Positions 1-9,390 are shown, counted from the first letter of the stretch. The stretch: DNA of 64,000 nt from GAS368 sp965227745 (GCA_965227745.1 OZ245769.1:930001-994000); one strand, 5' to 3'. Notes: generated by a model from the sequence alone, not told the origin. A program made the numbers and translations.

Positions 1-307
1 TGATCGCCTGAAGCTCGGTTCCCGCCAGTAGTAGATTCACCGCCTTTTCTGCACTGTAGTCCCCTTTGACTGTGTTGGTCCTCACGCCGGCGGTAACTTC
101 AGCAGAGAAGAGCAATTCGGCGCCGGATTGGCTACAATACACCTTCAGGGTCTCTTCCGCCGCTCCAGCGGGAATGTCGAACGGGCGGGTCACTTCGCTG
201 GCGAAAGTAGTCGCGGCGCCAAGCAGCAGTGCCAACACGACAGCCCGCATGATGCGTCCACAGGCACTTCGAGAAACGGGGGAGGGTAGGGGATTTGATT
301 CGGTCAT
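1..307 (-). CDS. TonB-dependent receptor with STN domain, N-terminal part only
   Basis: The minus strand is open from an ATG at 307 to the window edge (about 102 codons), so the gene continues to the left. The product has a basic N-terminus, a hydrophobic segment ending in TTFAS, then a typical STN (secretin/TonB short N-terminal) domain: FDIPAGAAEETL, then QSGAELLFSAEV, then a final LLAGTELQAI. STN domains sit in the periplasm at the front of FecA-type outer-membrane receptors and contact FecR. The FecR and sigma genes lie just upstream on the same strand, which supports this. A second in-frame ATG at 250 would still leave a signal peptide. The ligand cannot be read from this fragment; iron chelates or glycans are both possible. 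Confidence 0.85.
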   Translation of the reverse strand, partial: MTESNPLPSPVSRSACGRIMRAVVLALLLGAATTFASEVTRPFDIPAGAAEETLKVYCSQSGAELLFSAEVTAGVRTNTVKGDYSAEKAVNLLLAGTELQAI

Positions 308-395
308 CTTGGGGGTTGGGGCGAGGGGCCTTCTTGCCACCGCTTAGAATACTCGACGCGCCACCTCCCGCTAAACCCCACAATAAATTACGGGA

Positions 396-1289
396 TCACC
401 TGCCACGTTGCAGCACGATCCGATCCGCATTTCTGCTGGCCTGGATCCCAAAGTCGTTCGCCAGCAGATCGACCAAGGCATCTAGGCGGTCGGCGCGAAG
501 GGCTCCACTAATCTGAAATTGGCTGATGGAATCATCCGCCAGCACAAGCTGGGTGCGATTATGTTTGTTTAGCTCCGCCACCACTCGGGCCAGTGGCGTT
601 TTGGAAAACTCGATGCGGGGAAGTCGCCACGAAAGATTCCCATTCAGGGCACTGTCATCGAGCTTTTCGATTTCAGCGGCGATGGAGCCAGGTTGAACCA
701 CTGTGCGGTGTCCCATTGAGATTGATGCCAGCACCTTGTGTTCAGCTTGCGGTAGCGATCCGGGAGCGGACAAAGTCTCCACGGACACTTTGCCTTCAGT
801 CACAATCACCTCAATCGTCGGGGCACTCGAATCGACCGCGAAGGCCGTTCCGACCGCACGCACTTCGACGCCCCGAGCCGATACAATGAAGGGCCGCGCT
901 GGATTCTTGGCGACCGCGAAGTGCGCTGCACCTCTCAACAAGGTCACCCTGCGAAACATCTCGGCGTAGTTCACTGTAATCTCCGCACCATCCTTTAATT
1001 CGACGACGGAGCCGTCCGGCAGGACCTGGGATCTGGGCTGTATAACCGTGACGGAGTTGGATGCGGCGGCCAGATGCTCTGCGCTCATCCCCGAACTTGG
1101 ACGCAATTGCCAAAATGCTCCGCAGGCTAGAGCAGCCGCGAGCGCACCGCCCAGCACCACTCGGCGCACGCGACGCTTCTTGGCGCGGTATTCCAAACCG
1201 GCTAGGATCTCGTCGGTCGCGTTCGCATGACCCGCCCAATCGAGGTCATCCAATCGACGAGAAGATGAATCTGACGCCTCAGGCTTCAT
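396..1289 (-). CDS. FecR-family anti-sigma/sigma regulator
   Basis: The product is a 297-residue FecR-type inner-membrane regulator that passes the receptor signal to its partner sigma factor. A short cytoplasmic N-terminus (FecR_N-like, with a DWAGHANATDEILAGLE stretch) is followed by one membrane helix around residues 41-62. The periplasmic FecR domain follows (DGSVVELKDGAEI, RGAAHFAVAKNPARPF, VRAVGTAFAVD). The C-terminus (LARVVAELNKHNR, ISGALRADRLDALVDLLA) resembles the DUF4974/STN-like tail that contacts the receptor. I chose the ATG at 1289 because it overlaps the sigma gene's end by 11 bp, implying translational coupling; an ATG at 1313 is also in frame. Confidence 0.88.
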   Translation of the reverse strand: MKPEASDSSSRRLDDLDWAGHANATDEILAGLEYRAKKRRVRRVVLGGALAAALACGAFWQLRPSSGMSAEHLAAASNSVTVIQPRSQVLPDGSVVELKDGAEITVNYAEMFRRVTLLRGAAHFAVAKNPARPFIVSARGVEVRAVGTAFAVDSSAPTIEVIVTEGKVSVETLSAPGSLPQAEHKVLASISMGHRTVVQPGSIAAEIEKLDDSALNGNLSWRLPRIEFSKTPLARVVAELNKHNRTQLVLADDSISQFQISGALRADRLDALVDLLANDFGIQASRNADRIVLQRGR

Positions 1290-1839
1290 CGTCGAACAAG
1301 CTCCTGACGCCACGTTTAATGAGAAACTCGCGACACCGCGCGATACCGCGGGTCAGTTGAATCTCAACCCCCTTGTCGGATATTCCAAGTTGCTCTGCAA
1401 TCTGGTGCACGGGAACGTCCTTTAATTTCCGCAGGACTACGACCTGACGGCACTTGGGCGGAAGCGAATCGATCGCCGAAATAAGTAATTGAATTTTTTC
1501 ATTGCGACTGACCTTTGACCAAACGACCGGTCGATCTTCTGAGACGTTTAACTCTTGGAGAGTCCCCACATGTTCGATTGGCGAACGCCGATTCCGACGG
1601 ATAATATCGATCGCCAAGTGTCTCGCGACTTTGAACAAAAACCCTTTCGCCGAGTTGATCGGCTGACTGGCCTTGGTTTTCCACACCCTGAGAAAGGACT
1701 CCTGAACCAAGTCGTCCACGTCGTGTATCGTGGGGAACGAACCCTGCAGATAAGATCGCAAGGATTGCGCATGAGGCTGAACCTCTTCAGCGAACCATCG
1801 CGTGCGACCTGTTTCTCGAGGGGGTATGCTACGGTCCAA
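1279..1839 (-). CDS. ECF sigma factor, FecI type
   Basis: The product (about 186 residues) has region 2 (SYLQGSFPTIHDVDDLVQES, then FLRVWK) and region 4 (LPPKCRQVVVLRKLKDVPVH, then IAEQLGISDKGVE). It should direct RNA polymerase to the downstream receptor gene when released by the adjacent FecR. The open frame extends far upstream to 2214, but that part overlaps the next gene and has no sigma similarity. No ATG or GTG lies at the expected site. The TTG at 1839 places the start about 35 residues before region 2, as in related sigma factors, and I prefer it with low certainty. No good ribosome-binding site is seen. The 218 bp between this gene and its upstream neighbour should hold its promoter. 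Confidence 0.85.
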   Translation of the reverse strand: MDRSIPPRETGRTRWFAEEVQPHAQSLRSYLQGSFPTIHDVDDLVQESFLRVWKTKASQPINSAKGFLFKVARHLAIDIIRRNRRSPIEHVGTLQELNVSEDRPVVWSKVSRNEKIQLLISAIDSLPPKCRQVVVLRKLKDVPVHQIAEQLGISDKGVEIQLTRGIARCREFLIKRGVRSLFDDEA

Positions 1840-2057
1840 AGTTGCTTTGGGGTTAGGTACTAAGGGTCCGGAGTAGTTGCGAGAATTTGCCGAGAGGCAA
1901 CACTGAGATAATGGCTGCGAGCAAATTTTCCACGCTAACCTGGCGAGATTATTAGAACGGTGTTGTACGGCTACCACTGTTCCGGCCGCGTGGGTCGGTT
2001 CCCGAGAACGACGGCCCGCGCGCCACATCCGCGCTGATGGATCGGTGGGATACCGGC

Positions 2058-4262
2058 CTAGTTTTCTGTGTTCGCGACCTTCCAATCCATTGCCTGAAGG
2101 GCAAATCCTTGAACGTCCCCCGACGCGGACGGAAGTGGACGCAACTCGATTTCGTTCCGACCCGGCGCCAGCGCGATACGCGGTAAAGACACGGATTGAG
2201 GCCCGGTTGCACAAGAGGCCGAACGCAGCAATTCGCGATCATTCAAACGCACCGCGATTGGCCCGGTCCCGCTTAACGTGAGATTCAATTCGGCCGACAG
2301 CGGCCGGTCGAAAGGATTGTAGTAGGCGAGCCAAGCTGGTCCTTCAGCGCGTTGGGGACGGTCAGGATTTTGTAGATTTTGCACCCAGCCGCGGCCAAAG
2401 GTCGGATAGGTCGCCAGTGGAAGCTGCGGCTGGTTCGCGGGCCGCAGACGGACGATCATGCGATTACGGCCCGGGGGATCGAACTCCTCCTGGTAGCCGG
2501 CAGCGTGCAGTTTTTCCCGCATACTTACACCTCCATCCTGAAGCCCCCGCCCGTCGATGTAGAGCGCGGCAAAGCCCAGCGTTTCGAGTTGCTGGATGAA
2601 TTGAGGAATGGGCAGTTCTGCGAGTTCCCGCTGCCAGTGGCCTCGCGCACGATTCTTGAGCGCGCCGTAGGTGAAACGGAAGTGATGCGTAAAGAGGTAA
2701 GGGCGAAAATGCTCGTAGTCGCGCATCGTGCCCGGTGGCGGGACTTCAGGGAATCCTAGCACGGGTAACTGAAAGATCATCGCTCCCGGCGGAAGATGGG
2801 CCTCGAGCCAGCGGCCCATTTCCCGATCTCGCTCGACCGCCGCGGTGATTTTCTGCCGATCGTCAGGTGCAAGGCGGGCCGGTACCTGGTCCCAAAGTCC
2901 CGCGGCGACGACGATCAAGGCAGCCGCGATCGATACCCAGCGTGGCCAGCGGCGTAACCTGCCCGAGAGCCAGATCGCGGCGAACAGCAGCGCGAGCGCG
3001 AGGATAAAAATGCTGAATCGATTAGTGGCCCGAAATACTTGAAGGCGGGCAAAGAAAGCGAGGACATTGCCAACGCCGCCGATGGCCGCAAAGAGCAAGA
3101 TCCATAGTATCTGCCAAAAAGGGGCCGGCAGTCTTCTGGCGGGCCGCGCGGCGGCTCGACGGATGGCCACAAGCGCCAGCAAGCCGACCGCTGCGATGCC
3201 CATGAGGCCGAGGTACGGTGAGTAGCTTTCGGCCCGACCGAACGACCAGCGATCATAGCGCCGACCAAACATTGCGAGCCAGTCCGCCCGGTGGTCGCGG
3301 GGCGGGACGAGCATCTCGAGCGGCTTCAGTGCGTAGAGCTCGGTGCCGCGATAGTCACGCACGATGGGGTCGAGCTGCCGATCGGTGCTGCGCTCGAGCC
3401 ATTGCGGGGCATTGAGCACGCAGAAGAAGGCAAGGGCGACGGCGATGGTCTCGACGCCCATGATAAGATTCTCTTTCCGCCGGGTCGCCAGCGACTGCCA
3501 CAGTAGTGCCAAAGCCATCAACTGCAGGTACGCGAAAAGATAGTACGGGCTTCCCATGCCGAGCGCCATAGCGGTGCCGAGGCACAGCCAGCGGTGATGC
3601 TGAAGCAGGCGGTGGCTGCCGGCGACGAGCCAGGTGCTCACCAAAGCGAGCGGTACGGTCCAAGCAAGAACCAGTGAGAAGTGCGCGAAGCTGCGAAAGA
3701 AAAAATAGTTCGAGCAGGCAAACAATGTTGCACCGGCAACCGCCCACTCAACCCGAGCGCGCATCACGCGCGCTGCAGAGAAAAATGCCAGCGCCGCGCC
3801 CATATGTGCGAAGAGCAGGGCGAGGTTCGCGGTTTCGAACATGCCCAGATAACGCGAGACCCAGCCCATGACGGCGAAGATCGGTAGGTCGGTTTCCGCG
3901 TAGGTATTCCAGTTGGCGCCGAACGGCGCGCCGAGGCGCTGAATTAAATGGGGCTGAAATGGCAACCAGTCTCCCTCAGACGCGGCCTTAATCCGCGCGA
4001 ACGTCTCGAGGGAGTCGCCGGCAAATGACACAGGAAAGTGCCATGCTGAAACCGAGGTCTTGGAGTAAAACCAAACCCAGACCGCAGCAACGAGTGCGGC
4101 TAAGCCGAGAGGCGCCAAGCGTGCAGCAGCGCTTTTCAGAGGCGGAAAATAATTGTTGAAGGGGAATACGGCAGGGGACGTTGCCGTGGGAGGGGAGCGA
4201 TTCACACAGAGAAGTTTGACCGGTTTGGAAAGCAAGGCTGGATTGAGCGGCGCATCATGCAT
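2058..4262 (-). CDS. polytopic membrane protein, possible GT-C-type glycosyltransferase
   Basis: A 734-residue protein with about a dozen hydrophobic segments between residues 50 and 470, followed by a soluble C-terminal region of about 270 residues. The layout (an early periplasmic loop with acidic residues after the first helix, many helices, then a soluble tail) resembles GT-C glycosyltransferases and YfhO-like proteins, but I cannot name a family. The last 110 residues (PAWLAYYNPFDRPLSAELNL, then GPIAVRLNDRELL) look like a beta-sandwich. The start codon overlaps the end of the upstream small gene by 8 bp, so the two are probably translated together. Function is unknown; a cell-surface polysaccharide role is only inferred from architecture. 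Confidence 0.72.
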   Translation of the reverse strand: MHDAPLNPALLSKPVKLLCVNRSPPTATSPAVFPFNNYFPPLKSAAARLAPLGLAALVAAVWVWFYSKTSVSAWHFPVSFAGDSLETFARIKAASEGDWLPFQPHLIQRLGAPFGANWNTYAETDLPIFAVMGWVSRYLGMFETANLALLFAHMGAALAFFSAARVMRARVEWAVAGATLFACSNYFFFRSFAHFSLVLAWTVPLALVSTWLVAGSHRLLQHHRWLCLGTAMALGMGSPYYLFAYLQLMALALLWQSLATRRKENLIMGVETIAVALAFFCVLNAPQWLERSTDRQLDPIVRDYRGTELYALKPLEMLVPPRDHRADWLAMFGRRYDRWSFGRAESYSPYLGLMGIAAVGLLALVAIRRAAARPARRLPAPFWQILWILLFAAIGGVGNVLAFFARLQVFRATNRFSIFILALALLFAAIWLSGRLRRWPRWVSIAAALIVVAAGLWDQVPARLAPDDRQKITAAVERDREMGRWLEAHLPPGAMIFQLPVLGFPEVPPPGTMRDYEHFRPYLFTHHFRFTYGALKNRARGHWQRELAELPIPQFIQQLETLGFAALYIDGRGLQDGGVSMREKLHAAGYQEEFDPPGRNRMIVRLRPANQPQLPLATYPTFGRGWVQNLQNPDRPQRAEGPAWLAYYNPFDRPLSAELNLTLSGTGPIAVRLNDRELLRSASCATGPQSVSLPRIALAPGRNEIELRPLPSASGDVQGFALQAMDWKVANTEN

Positions 4263-4599
4263 TCGGTCTGTTTTGGCAGAAATCCGGCCCGCGCTTCGTG
4301 GCCAGGTGCGGGCGCTGATCTAAGCCGCGCGATTTCCTCCGCTTAACCAAATCCTCGGCGCGCGCACCTATTTTTGAACTCCAGCGAAACAGAATCCAGG
4401 TCCCCGCGAGCTGATCGCTGCGCTCGACTTCATTGAAGAGCGAGGCGAGGGCCGCGTATTCACGCTCCCTAGATGAATCTTTGCATCGGGTCTTGATCTC
4501 ACGCCATTTCTCCTGTGCCGCCAAATTGCTGAGCCGATCTTCGCTGTCAGCCGCATCAAGCAAGGTGTACAACAATTGAGCTTCTTCTGCTTTGGTCAT
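4255..4599 (-). CDS. small hypothetical protein coupled to the membrane protein gene
   Basis: A 114-residue, charged, mostly helical protein (MTKAEEAQLLYTLLDAADS, with many Arg, Lys and Glu). There is no signal peptide or membrane segment, and I recognise no family. It ends with an 8-bp overlap into the start of the 734-residue membrane protein, which is the main reason to accept it as a real gene. The region before it (4600-4806) contains several closely spaced ATGs but no clear ribosome-binding site, so the exact start is uncertain. It could be a cytoplasmic partner or a leader for the membrane protein. Confidence 0.5.
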   Translation of the reverse strand: MTKAEEAQLLYTLLDAADSEDRLSNLAAQEKWREIKTRCKDSSREREYAALASLFNEVERSDQLAGTWILFRWSSKIGARAEDLVKRRKSRGLDQRPHLATKRGPDFCQNRPNA

Positions 4600-4806
4600 G
4601 ATATCATGGGATCATGGCAGGTCACATTGCTCTAACCGCCGACCAGCGGCACGGGTAGATTCAAAGGCGAGTTCGGAGAATGAGTGGGGAGTTTTAATTC
4701 ACCCGGAGATTACAGCGAAAAGGAGGCTAAGGAGAATCGGCTGAATAAAGTTTAATCTCAGCTTCAGGAAATTTTAATCCGCTGTCGATGGCCGGTGACG
4801 ACTTCC

Positions 4807-5706
4807 TCAACGAATCGCAACACAGACCTCTCGCACGTGGCCGCGCAGCCAGCGATGCGCTTGGTCGGCGTCCAGGCGGGGATGCCAGAGCATCGAAACC
4901 GTAAATTCGGGCGGACGGACCGGCAGGGGAAAGCTATGCATCCCTTCGCGCAGATTTCCGGTGTGGCGCTCGGGGACACTAGCAATCAGGTCCGAAGCGC
5001 GAGCCAGAGCCAAGGCGGTGGAGAAGCCACCGACGACGGCGACGGCGATTTCGCGTTTCAACCCGAATGGCTCTAGTGCCTCGTCGATGGGATCCCGGTC
5101 GATCCCCGCCCTCGAAACTGAAATATGTCTGCCTGCCGCATAGCGAGCGGGCGTGATTTTCCCCTTGGTCAGGGGATGCCTCATTCGCACAACCCCGATG
5201 TATCGATCTTGGAACAGGGCCTGAGTGCGGACCTCCGGACTGGTTGTCTCTTCCACGACACCCGTTTCCAAATCGACGCTTCCGTCGCGTAGCGGCGTGC
5301 TATCTTTATTTGGCTTTTGAACGAAGCGGAGGCGCACGCACGGAGCCTCCGCACTAATGCGGGCGATAAGGTCAGGCCCGAAGTTTTCCACGAAGCCTTC
5401 GCTGGTCCTGAGCGTGAAGGTCCGGAGGAGCTGTTTGGGATTGAGCTTCTCGGTGGGGCGCAGGACCGCCTCGCCTCCTTGTACGAGCTGACGCACACGC
5501 TCGCGGAGTTCGAGTGCTCGGGGTGTCGGGACGAGGCCGCGGCCCGCTCTCACCAGCAGCGGATCTCTTGTCGTCTCACGCAACCGGGCAAGCGCCCGGC
5601 TCATGGCCGAAGGGCTGAGTCGCAATCGTCGGGCCGCGCCCGCCACGCTACCTTCCGCTAGGAGCACATCCAGGGTGACAAGGAGATTGAGATCGGGCCG
5701 CGACAT
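4807..5706 (-). CDS. LysR-family transcriptional regulator
   Basis: A 299-residue LysR regulator. The N-terminal winged helix is clear (MSRPDLNLLVTLDVLLAEGS, then RRLRLSPSAMSRALARLRE), followed by an effector-binding domain of the usual size. The ATG at 5706 was chosen because the protein then starts in the canonical LysR position; AAGGGTGG lies 8-15 bases upstream as a ribosome-binding site. The longer open frame to 5958 runs through the divergent transporter gene and is not LysR-like. It is divergent from the MFS exporter gene with about 93 bp between starts, the usual layout for a LysR protein controlling its neighbour. Confidence 0.92.
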   Translation of the reverse strand: MSRPDLNLLVTLDVLLAEGSVAGAARRLRLSPSAMSRALARLRETTRDPLLVRAGRGLVPTPRALELRERVRQLVQGGEAVLRPTEKLNPKQLLRTFTLRTSEGFVENFGPDLIARISAEAPCVRLRFVQKPNKDSTPLRDGSVDLETGVVEETTSPEVRTQALFQDRYIGVVRMRHPLTKGKITPARYAAGRHISVSRAGIDRDPIDEALEPFGLKREIAVAVVGGFSTALALARASDLIASVPERHTGNLREGMHSFPLPVRPPEFTVSMLWHPRLDADQAHRWLRGHVREVCVAIR

Positions 5707-5799
5707 CCGTCCACCCTTTGTCTGTATGGCGTCAAACGCACGAATAAAGTGCAAACGGTGCGTCTTCCGCCATGTCACGGTAAGGGGTATTGTTCGTAC

Positions 5800-7248
5800 A
5801 TGTTGCCGACGACCAATGCAGGACGAAACGAGGGAGTTGTTGAAAAGGAACCCCATGCACTTTCTGTTCGGGGCGCTCTTGCCGCCCTGTCGCTGTCGAT
5901 GCTGCTGTCGTCCCTCGGCACGAGCATCGCAAATGTCGGCCTGCCCGCGCTGGCCCATGCGTTCGAGGCTTCCTTCCCGGAAGTTCAGTGGGTCGTTCTC
6001 GCCTACCTACTTGCCGTTACTTCCTTGATTGTGAGCGTGGGACGGATTGGTGACTTAACCGGGCGCCGCCGTTTACTGCTAGTTGGGATTGTTTTGTTTA
6101 CGGTGTCTTCGGTTACATGCGGTCTGGCTACCGCGCTTTGGGTCGTGATCGGCGCACGGATGGTGCAGGGGCTCGGAGCGGCTATCATGATGGCTCTCAC
6201 CATGGCTTTTGTCGGGGAGATAGTCCCGAAGGCAAAGACCGGCAGTGCCATGGGCTTGCTGGGAGCGATGTCCGCGATTGGCACTACGCTCGGCCCAGCC
6301 TTGGGCGGCATTCTAATCTCCGGATTCGGTTGGCGGGCGATCTTCCTCGTCAGCGCACCGCTCGGTGTCGTCAGTTTAATCCTCACGCACTGCTATCTGC
6401 CGTTCGAGCGGAACATCCCACGGACCGCTGGGGCGACTTTCGACGGTGTGGGCACACTGCTGCTGGCTCTAACGCTGGCGGCCTATGCCCTCGCGATGAC
6501 GCTGGGGCGGGGCCACTTCGGTTCGGTCAACTTTGCTCTACTAGTTAGTGCTTTATTGGGCCTTGGCCTCTTCGTGTTCGTTGAGGGAAAAGCAGCGTCG
6601 CCCTTGATCCAAGTGACGATGTTCCGGGATACCAGACTGAGCGCTAGTCTTGCGATGAGCGCGCTCGTCTCGACGGTGATGATGGCGACCCTCGTGGTCG
6701 GACCGTTTTATCTCTCTCGTGTACTCGGACTCCGTCCGGCGACTGTGGGTCTCGCGTTGTCGGTCGGACCGTTGGTTGCCGCGCTGACGAGTGTGCCAGC
6801 AGGTCGACTCGCGGACCGGTTGGGGGCGCAAAGCATGGTCTTCGTCGGACTCGTCAGTATGGCGGCCGGGCTGTCCATCCTATCCGTGCTGTCGGTAACG
6901 TTTGGGATCTCAGGCTACGTGGCGCCTATCGTCGTGGTGACCGTCGGCTACTCACTGTTTCAGACGGCCAACAACACTGCCGTCATGGCAGGCATCCCAT
7001 CGGCTCAGCGGGGAGTCATTTCCGGTCTGCTCAATCTATCGCGCAATCTCGGGCTCGTTACTGGTGCCTCGGTGATGGGTGCGATCTTCACGATGGCTTC
7101 GGCGACGACGGACCTTGCCACGGCGCGGCCTGCAGCCGTTGCTCACGGTATGCGGATTACGTTTGCCGTCGCGGCAACCTTGGTCGCGGGCGCACTCACC
7201 ATCGCAGTTGCGAGTCGGGCTCTCGCGGGACGCCGACCTGCAATGTGA
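5800..7248 (+). CDS. MFS drug exporter, DHA2 (EmrB/QacA) type
   Basis: A 482-residue transporter with about 14 hydrophobic segments, as in the proton-driven DHA2 family. The first helices carry SSLGTSIANVGLPALAHAF and QWVVLAYLLAVTSLIVSVGR, then the loop 2-3 signature GRIGDLTGRRRLLL. The motif-C region MGLLGAMSAIGTTLGPALGG lies in helix 5. The substrate is not predictable but hydrophobic toxic compounds are usual. The ATG at 5800 puts a 30-residue cytoplasmic tail before helix 1; an AAGGGG at 5782-5787 is a rather distant ribosome-binding site. A longer start at 5749 is possible. The divergent LysR gene is its likely regulator. Confidence 0.9.
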   Translation: MLPTTNAGRNEGVVEKEPHALSVRGALAALSLSMLLSSLGTSIANVGLPALAHAFEASFPEVQWVVLAYLLAVTSLIVSVGRIGDLTGRRRLLLVGIVLFTVSSVTCGLATALWVVIGARMVQGLGAAIMMALTMAFVGEIVPKAKTGSAMGLLGAMSAIGTTLGPALGGILISGFGWRAIFLVSAPLGVVSLILTHCYLPFERNIPRTAGATFDGVGTLLLALTLAAYALAMTLGRGHFGSVNFALLVSALLGLGLFVFVEGKAASPLIQVTMFRDTRLSASLAMSALVSTVMMATLVVGPFYLSRVLGLRPATVGLALSVGPLVAALTSVPAGRLADRLGAQSMVFVGLVSMAAGLSILSVLSVTFGISGYVAPIVVVTVGYSLFQTANNTAVMAGIPSAQRGVISGLLNLSRNLGLVTGASVMGAIFTMASATTDLATARPAAVAHGMRITFAVAATLVAGALTIAVASRALAGRRPAM

Positions 7249-7324
7249 ATGCCTCCTCCTGATGCCCCGCTCAGCCGAGCCTACTCGGTCTCGCGAGAGA
7301 TAGTTTAGCCAGCCAACGTCGCTC

Positions 7325-8707
7325 TTAAGAAGCGAGAGGCAGGTGGACTGTGAACCGGCTGCCGCGGTCGATTTGGCTTTCGACTGTCACTCGACCGTTG
7401 TGGGCGGAGCAGATCGCTTTAACGATGGATAGACCAATACCAGCACCGCCGATTTGGCGGCTGCGGGCGGCATCGACCCGGAAGAAGCGATCGAAGACCT
7501 GCTGTTGGGCATCCTGCGGAATTCCAATGCCCGTGTCGTCCACCTCGAATACGGCCTCATTGCCCCGCGCGGCGACCGAAAGTTTGATGGCGCCGCCGGA
7601 TGGGGTGTACTTGATGGCGTTGTCGAGGAGGTTTACGATGACCTGTTTCAGTCGGGCACGGTCGCCTTCGACGGTGACAGGTTCTGGCGTCTGGCAGGAA
7701 ATGGTCAGGCCTTTGTCCTCGGCCAGCAGCCACATTTGCTCGGACGTGACGGCGACCAGCTTGGCGAGGTCAAACCGTGAATGCTCGCTGCGCGCGTCGC
7801 CTGCATCGAGACGGGAGAGCGCAAAGAGGTTCTCGACAATATTGGCGAGCCGTTCGACTTCTTCGAGAAGGTTGTCCGCAGTTACACGCTCGTCGGCTTT
7901 AAAATGTTGGCGCTGCACCATGGCTTCTAGCTCGCTGCGCAGAATTGTAAGCGGGGTACGCAGTTCGTGCGATGCGTCGGCGAGAAATCGACGATTGTGC
8001 TGAAATGAATCGTCGAGCCGGGCAATCATCCCGTTCAGCGCCTGCGACAGATGCTCGAATTCGTCGCCGGAGTTTGGCACTGGCAGCCGCTCGCTCAACG
8101 AGTGCGAAGTGATGCGCTCGGCGCTGCGGGTGATCTCCTCGACGGGGCGCAAGGCGCGACGCAGCAGCACCACGCTCCCGCCCAGCGCGACTAGGGCCAC
8201 GAGTACGAATGCCGTAACCAGGAGCACGAGGAGACGACGGAGTTCAGACAGCGTGGGAGCCAGCGATTCGCCGGTTTCCACGATCATGCCGTCGCTCGTG
8301 ACGACGGTGGCAATGACGAGTTCGGCGTCATTGAGTTGCCGTTCCTTGCGGACACCGGCGACGCGCGGTGGCGCGGAAATTTGCCGGGGATCGAAGCTCA
8401 GGTCCACCGGTGGACCGGATTGGTAGAGAATTTCGCCATCAATCCGAGCGATCCGGACGAAGCGCGCGCTGGCCTCGGGAGCAAAGGTGTCCGTGACGGT
8501 ATCAGCCACGGAGCGGTTAGCTGAGGGCAAATGGCCGCCGAACAGTAGCACAATGCGTTCGGCCCGTTTGCGCTGGGTCTTGCCGAGTGTGGTTTCTAGA
8601 TACTCCCGGAGACCGAGATGAAGCAGCGCGCACGCTGCCGCGAAGACGACGGCGAGCCAAACGGCATACCATGCGACCAGACGGTAGCGCAGCGAGCGGA
8701 TGTTCAT
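7325..8707 (-). CDS. sensor histidine kinase, CusS/heavy-metal-sensor type
   Basis: A 460-residue kinase: a first membrane helix at about 11-32, a periplasmic sensor of about 125 residues, a second helix at about 158-182, then HAMP (RRALRPVEEITRSAERITS), HisKA with the phospho-acceptor H247 in DASHELRTPL, and an HATPase domain (NLLDNAIKYTPSGG, DTGIGIP, GAGIGLSIVKAI). It matches the OmpR-partner kinases that sense metals or envelope stress. Its start overlaps the response-regulator stop by 4 bp (ATGA), so the two form one operon. The divergent efflux operon starting at 9503 is the obvious target. The periplasmic sensor lacks the Met- or His-rich patterns expected for copper, so the signal is unknown. 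Confidence 0.93.
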   Translation of the reverse strand: MNIRSLRYRLVAWYAVWLAVVFAAACALLHLGLREYLETTLGKTQRKRAERIVLLFGGHLPSANRSVADTVTDTFAPEASARFVRIARIDGEILYQSGPPVDLSFDPRQISAPPRVAGVRKERQLNDAELVIATVVTSDGMIVETGESLAPTLSELRRLLVLLVTAFVLVALVALGGSVVLLRRALRPVEEITRSAERITSHSLSERLPVPNSGDEFEHLSQALNGMIARLDDSFQHNRRFLADASHELRTPLTILRSELEAMVQRQHFKADERVTADNLLEEVERLANIVENLFALSRLDAGDARSEHSRFDLAKLVAVTSEQMWLLAEDKGLTISCQTPEPVTVEGDRARLKQVIVNLLDNAIKYTPSGGAIKLSVAARGNEAVFEVDDTGIGIPQDAQQQVFDRFFRVDAARSRQIGGAGIGLSIVKAICSAHNGRVTVESQIDRGSRFTVHLPLAS

Positions 8708-9390
8708 ACCGTCGTGTCATCTTCCTCGCTCAGGCAGTAGCCCGCACCTCGCACGGTGCGAATCAGTTTCACGGAATGGGCGAGATCCACTTTTTCGCGA
8801 AGGTGGCGGACGTAGACGTCGACGATATTCGTCAACCCCTCGAAACTCTCATCCCAAACGTGCTCCAAGATCATCGTGCGGGTCAGTACGCGGCCGGCAT
8901 GGGCTAGCAAGTACTCAAGCAGTGCATATTCCTTGGAGGTGAGTTCAATTCGCTTTCCCGCCCGGCGCACCTGCTGGGTGAGCCGGTCCAGTTCCAGATC
9001 GGCGGCGCGTAGTACATGGGTGCGATTGGTGGGCGGCCGTCGCAACAGCGCGAGCAGACGCGCGCGCAATTCGGCAAACGCAAAAGGCTTGGTGAGGTAA
9101 TCGTCGGCCCCGATCTCCAGCATCTCGACCTTGTCCGAAGTCGCATCGCGGGCGGTGAGGACGAGCACGGCGGATTTTATTTCCTGGCGGCGCAGGCGCT
9201 TGAGTACTTCCGCACCGCTGAGGCCGGGGAGCATCAGGTCGAGGATGATCACGTCGTAGTCACAATTCGTCGCACGCAGCCAGCCGGTGTCCCCGTCGTA
9301 AGCGACATCGACGGCGTAGCGCTCGGCGCGAAGTCCGCGCACGATCGCATCAGCGACTTTTCTTTCATCTTCTATGAGCAGCACGCGCAT
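8704..9390 (-). CDS. OmpR/PhoB-family response regulator, CusR-like
   Basis: A 228-residue regulator with a receiver domain (MRVLLIEDERKVADAIVRGL; phospho-acceptor D51 in ILDLMLPGLSG) and a C-terminal winged helix (VRRAGKRIELTSKEYALLEY, then TNIVDVYVRHLREKV). I prefer the ATG at 9390 since it begins the receiver domain exactly; an in-frame ATG at 9426 would add 12 residues with no domain. It is cotranscribed with the kinase. It probably binds the motif repeated at 9446-9464 and 16493-16511 (inference). Confidence 0.93.
   Translation of the reverse strand: MRVLLIEDERKVADAIVRGLRAERYAVDVAYDGDTGWLRATNCDYDVIILDLMLPGLSGAEVLKRLRRQEIKSAVLVLTARDATSDKVEMLEIGADDYLTKPFAFAELRARLLALLRRPPTNRTHVLRAADLELDRLTQQVRRAGKRIELTSKEYALLEYLLAHAGRVLTRTMILEHVWDESFEGLTNIVDVYVRHLREKVDLAHSVKLIRTVRGAGYCLSEEDDTTV

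Noticed and set aside
7249..7324. terminator between the converging MFS and kinase genes
   Set aside because: Only a short CCGAG/CTCGG stem and a TCTCGCGAGA palindrome are present, without a T-run, so support is too weak.
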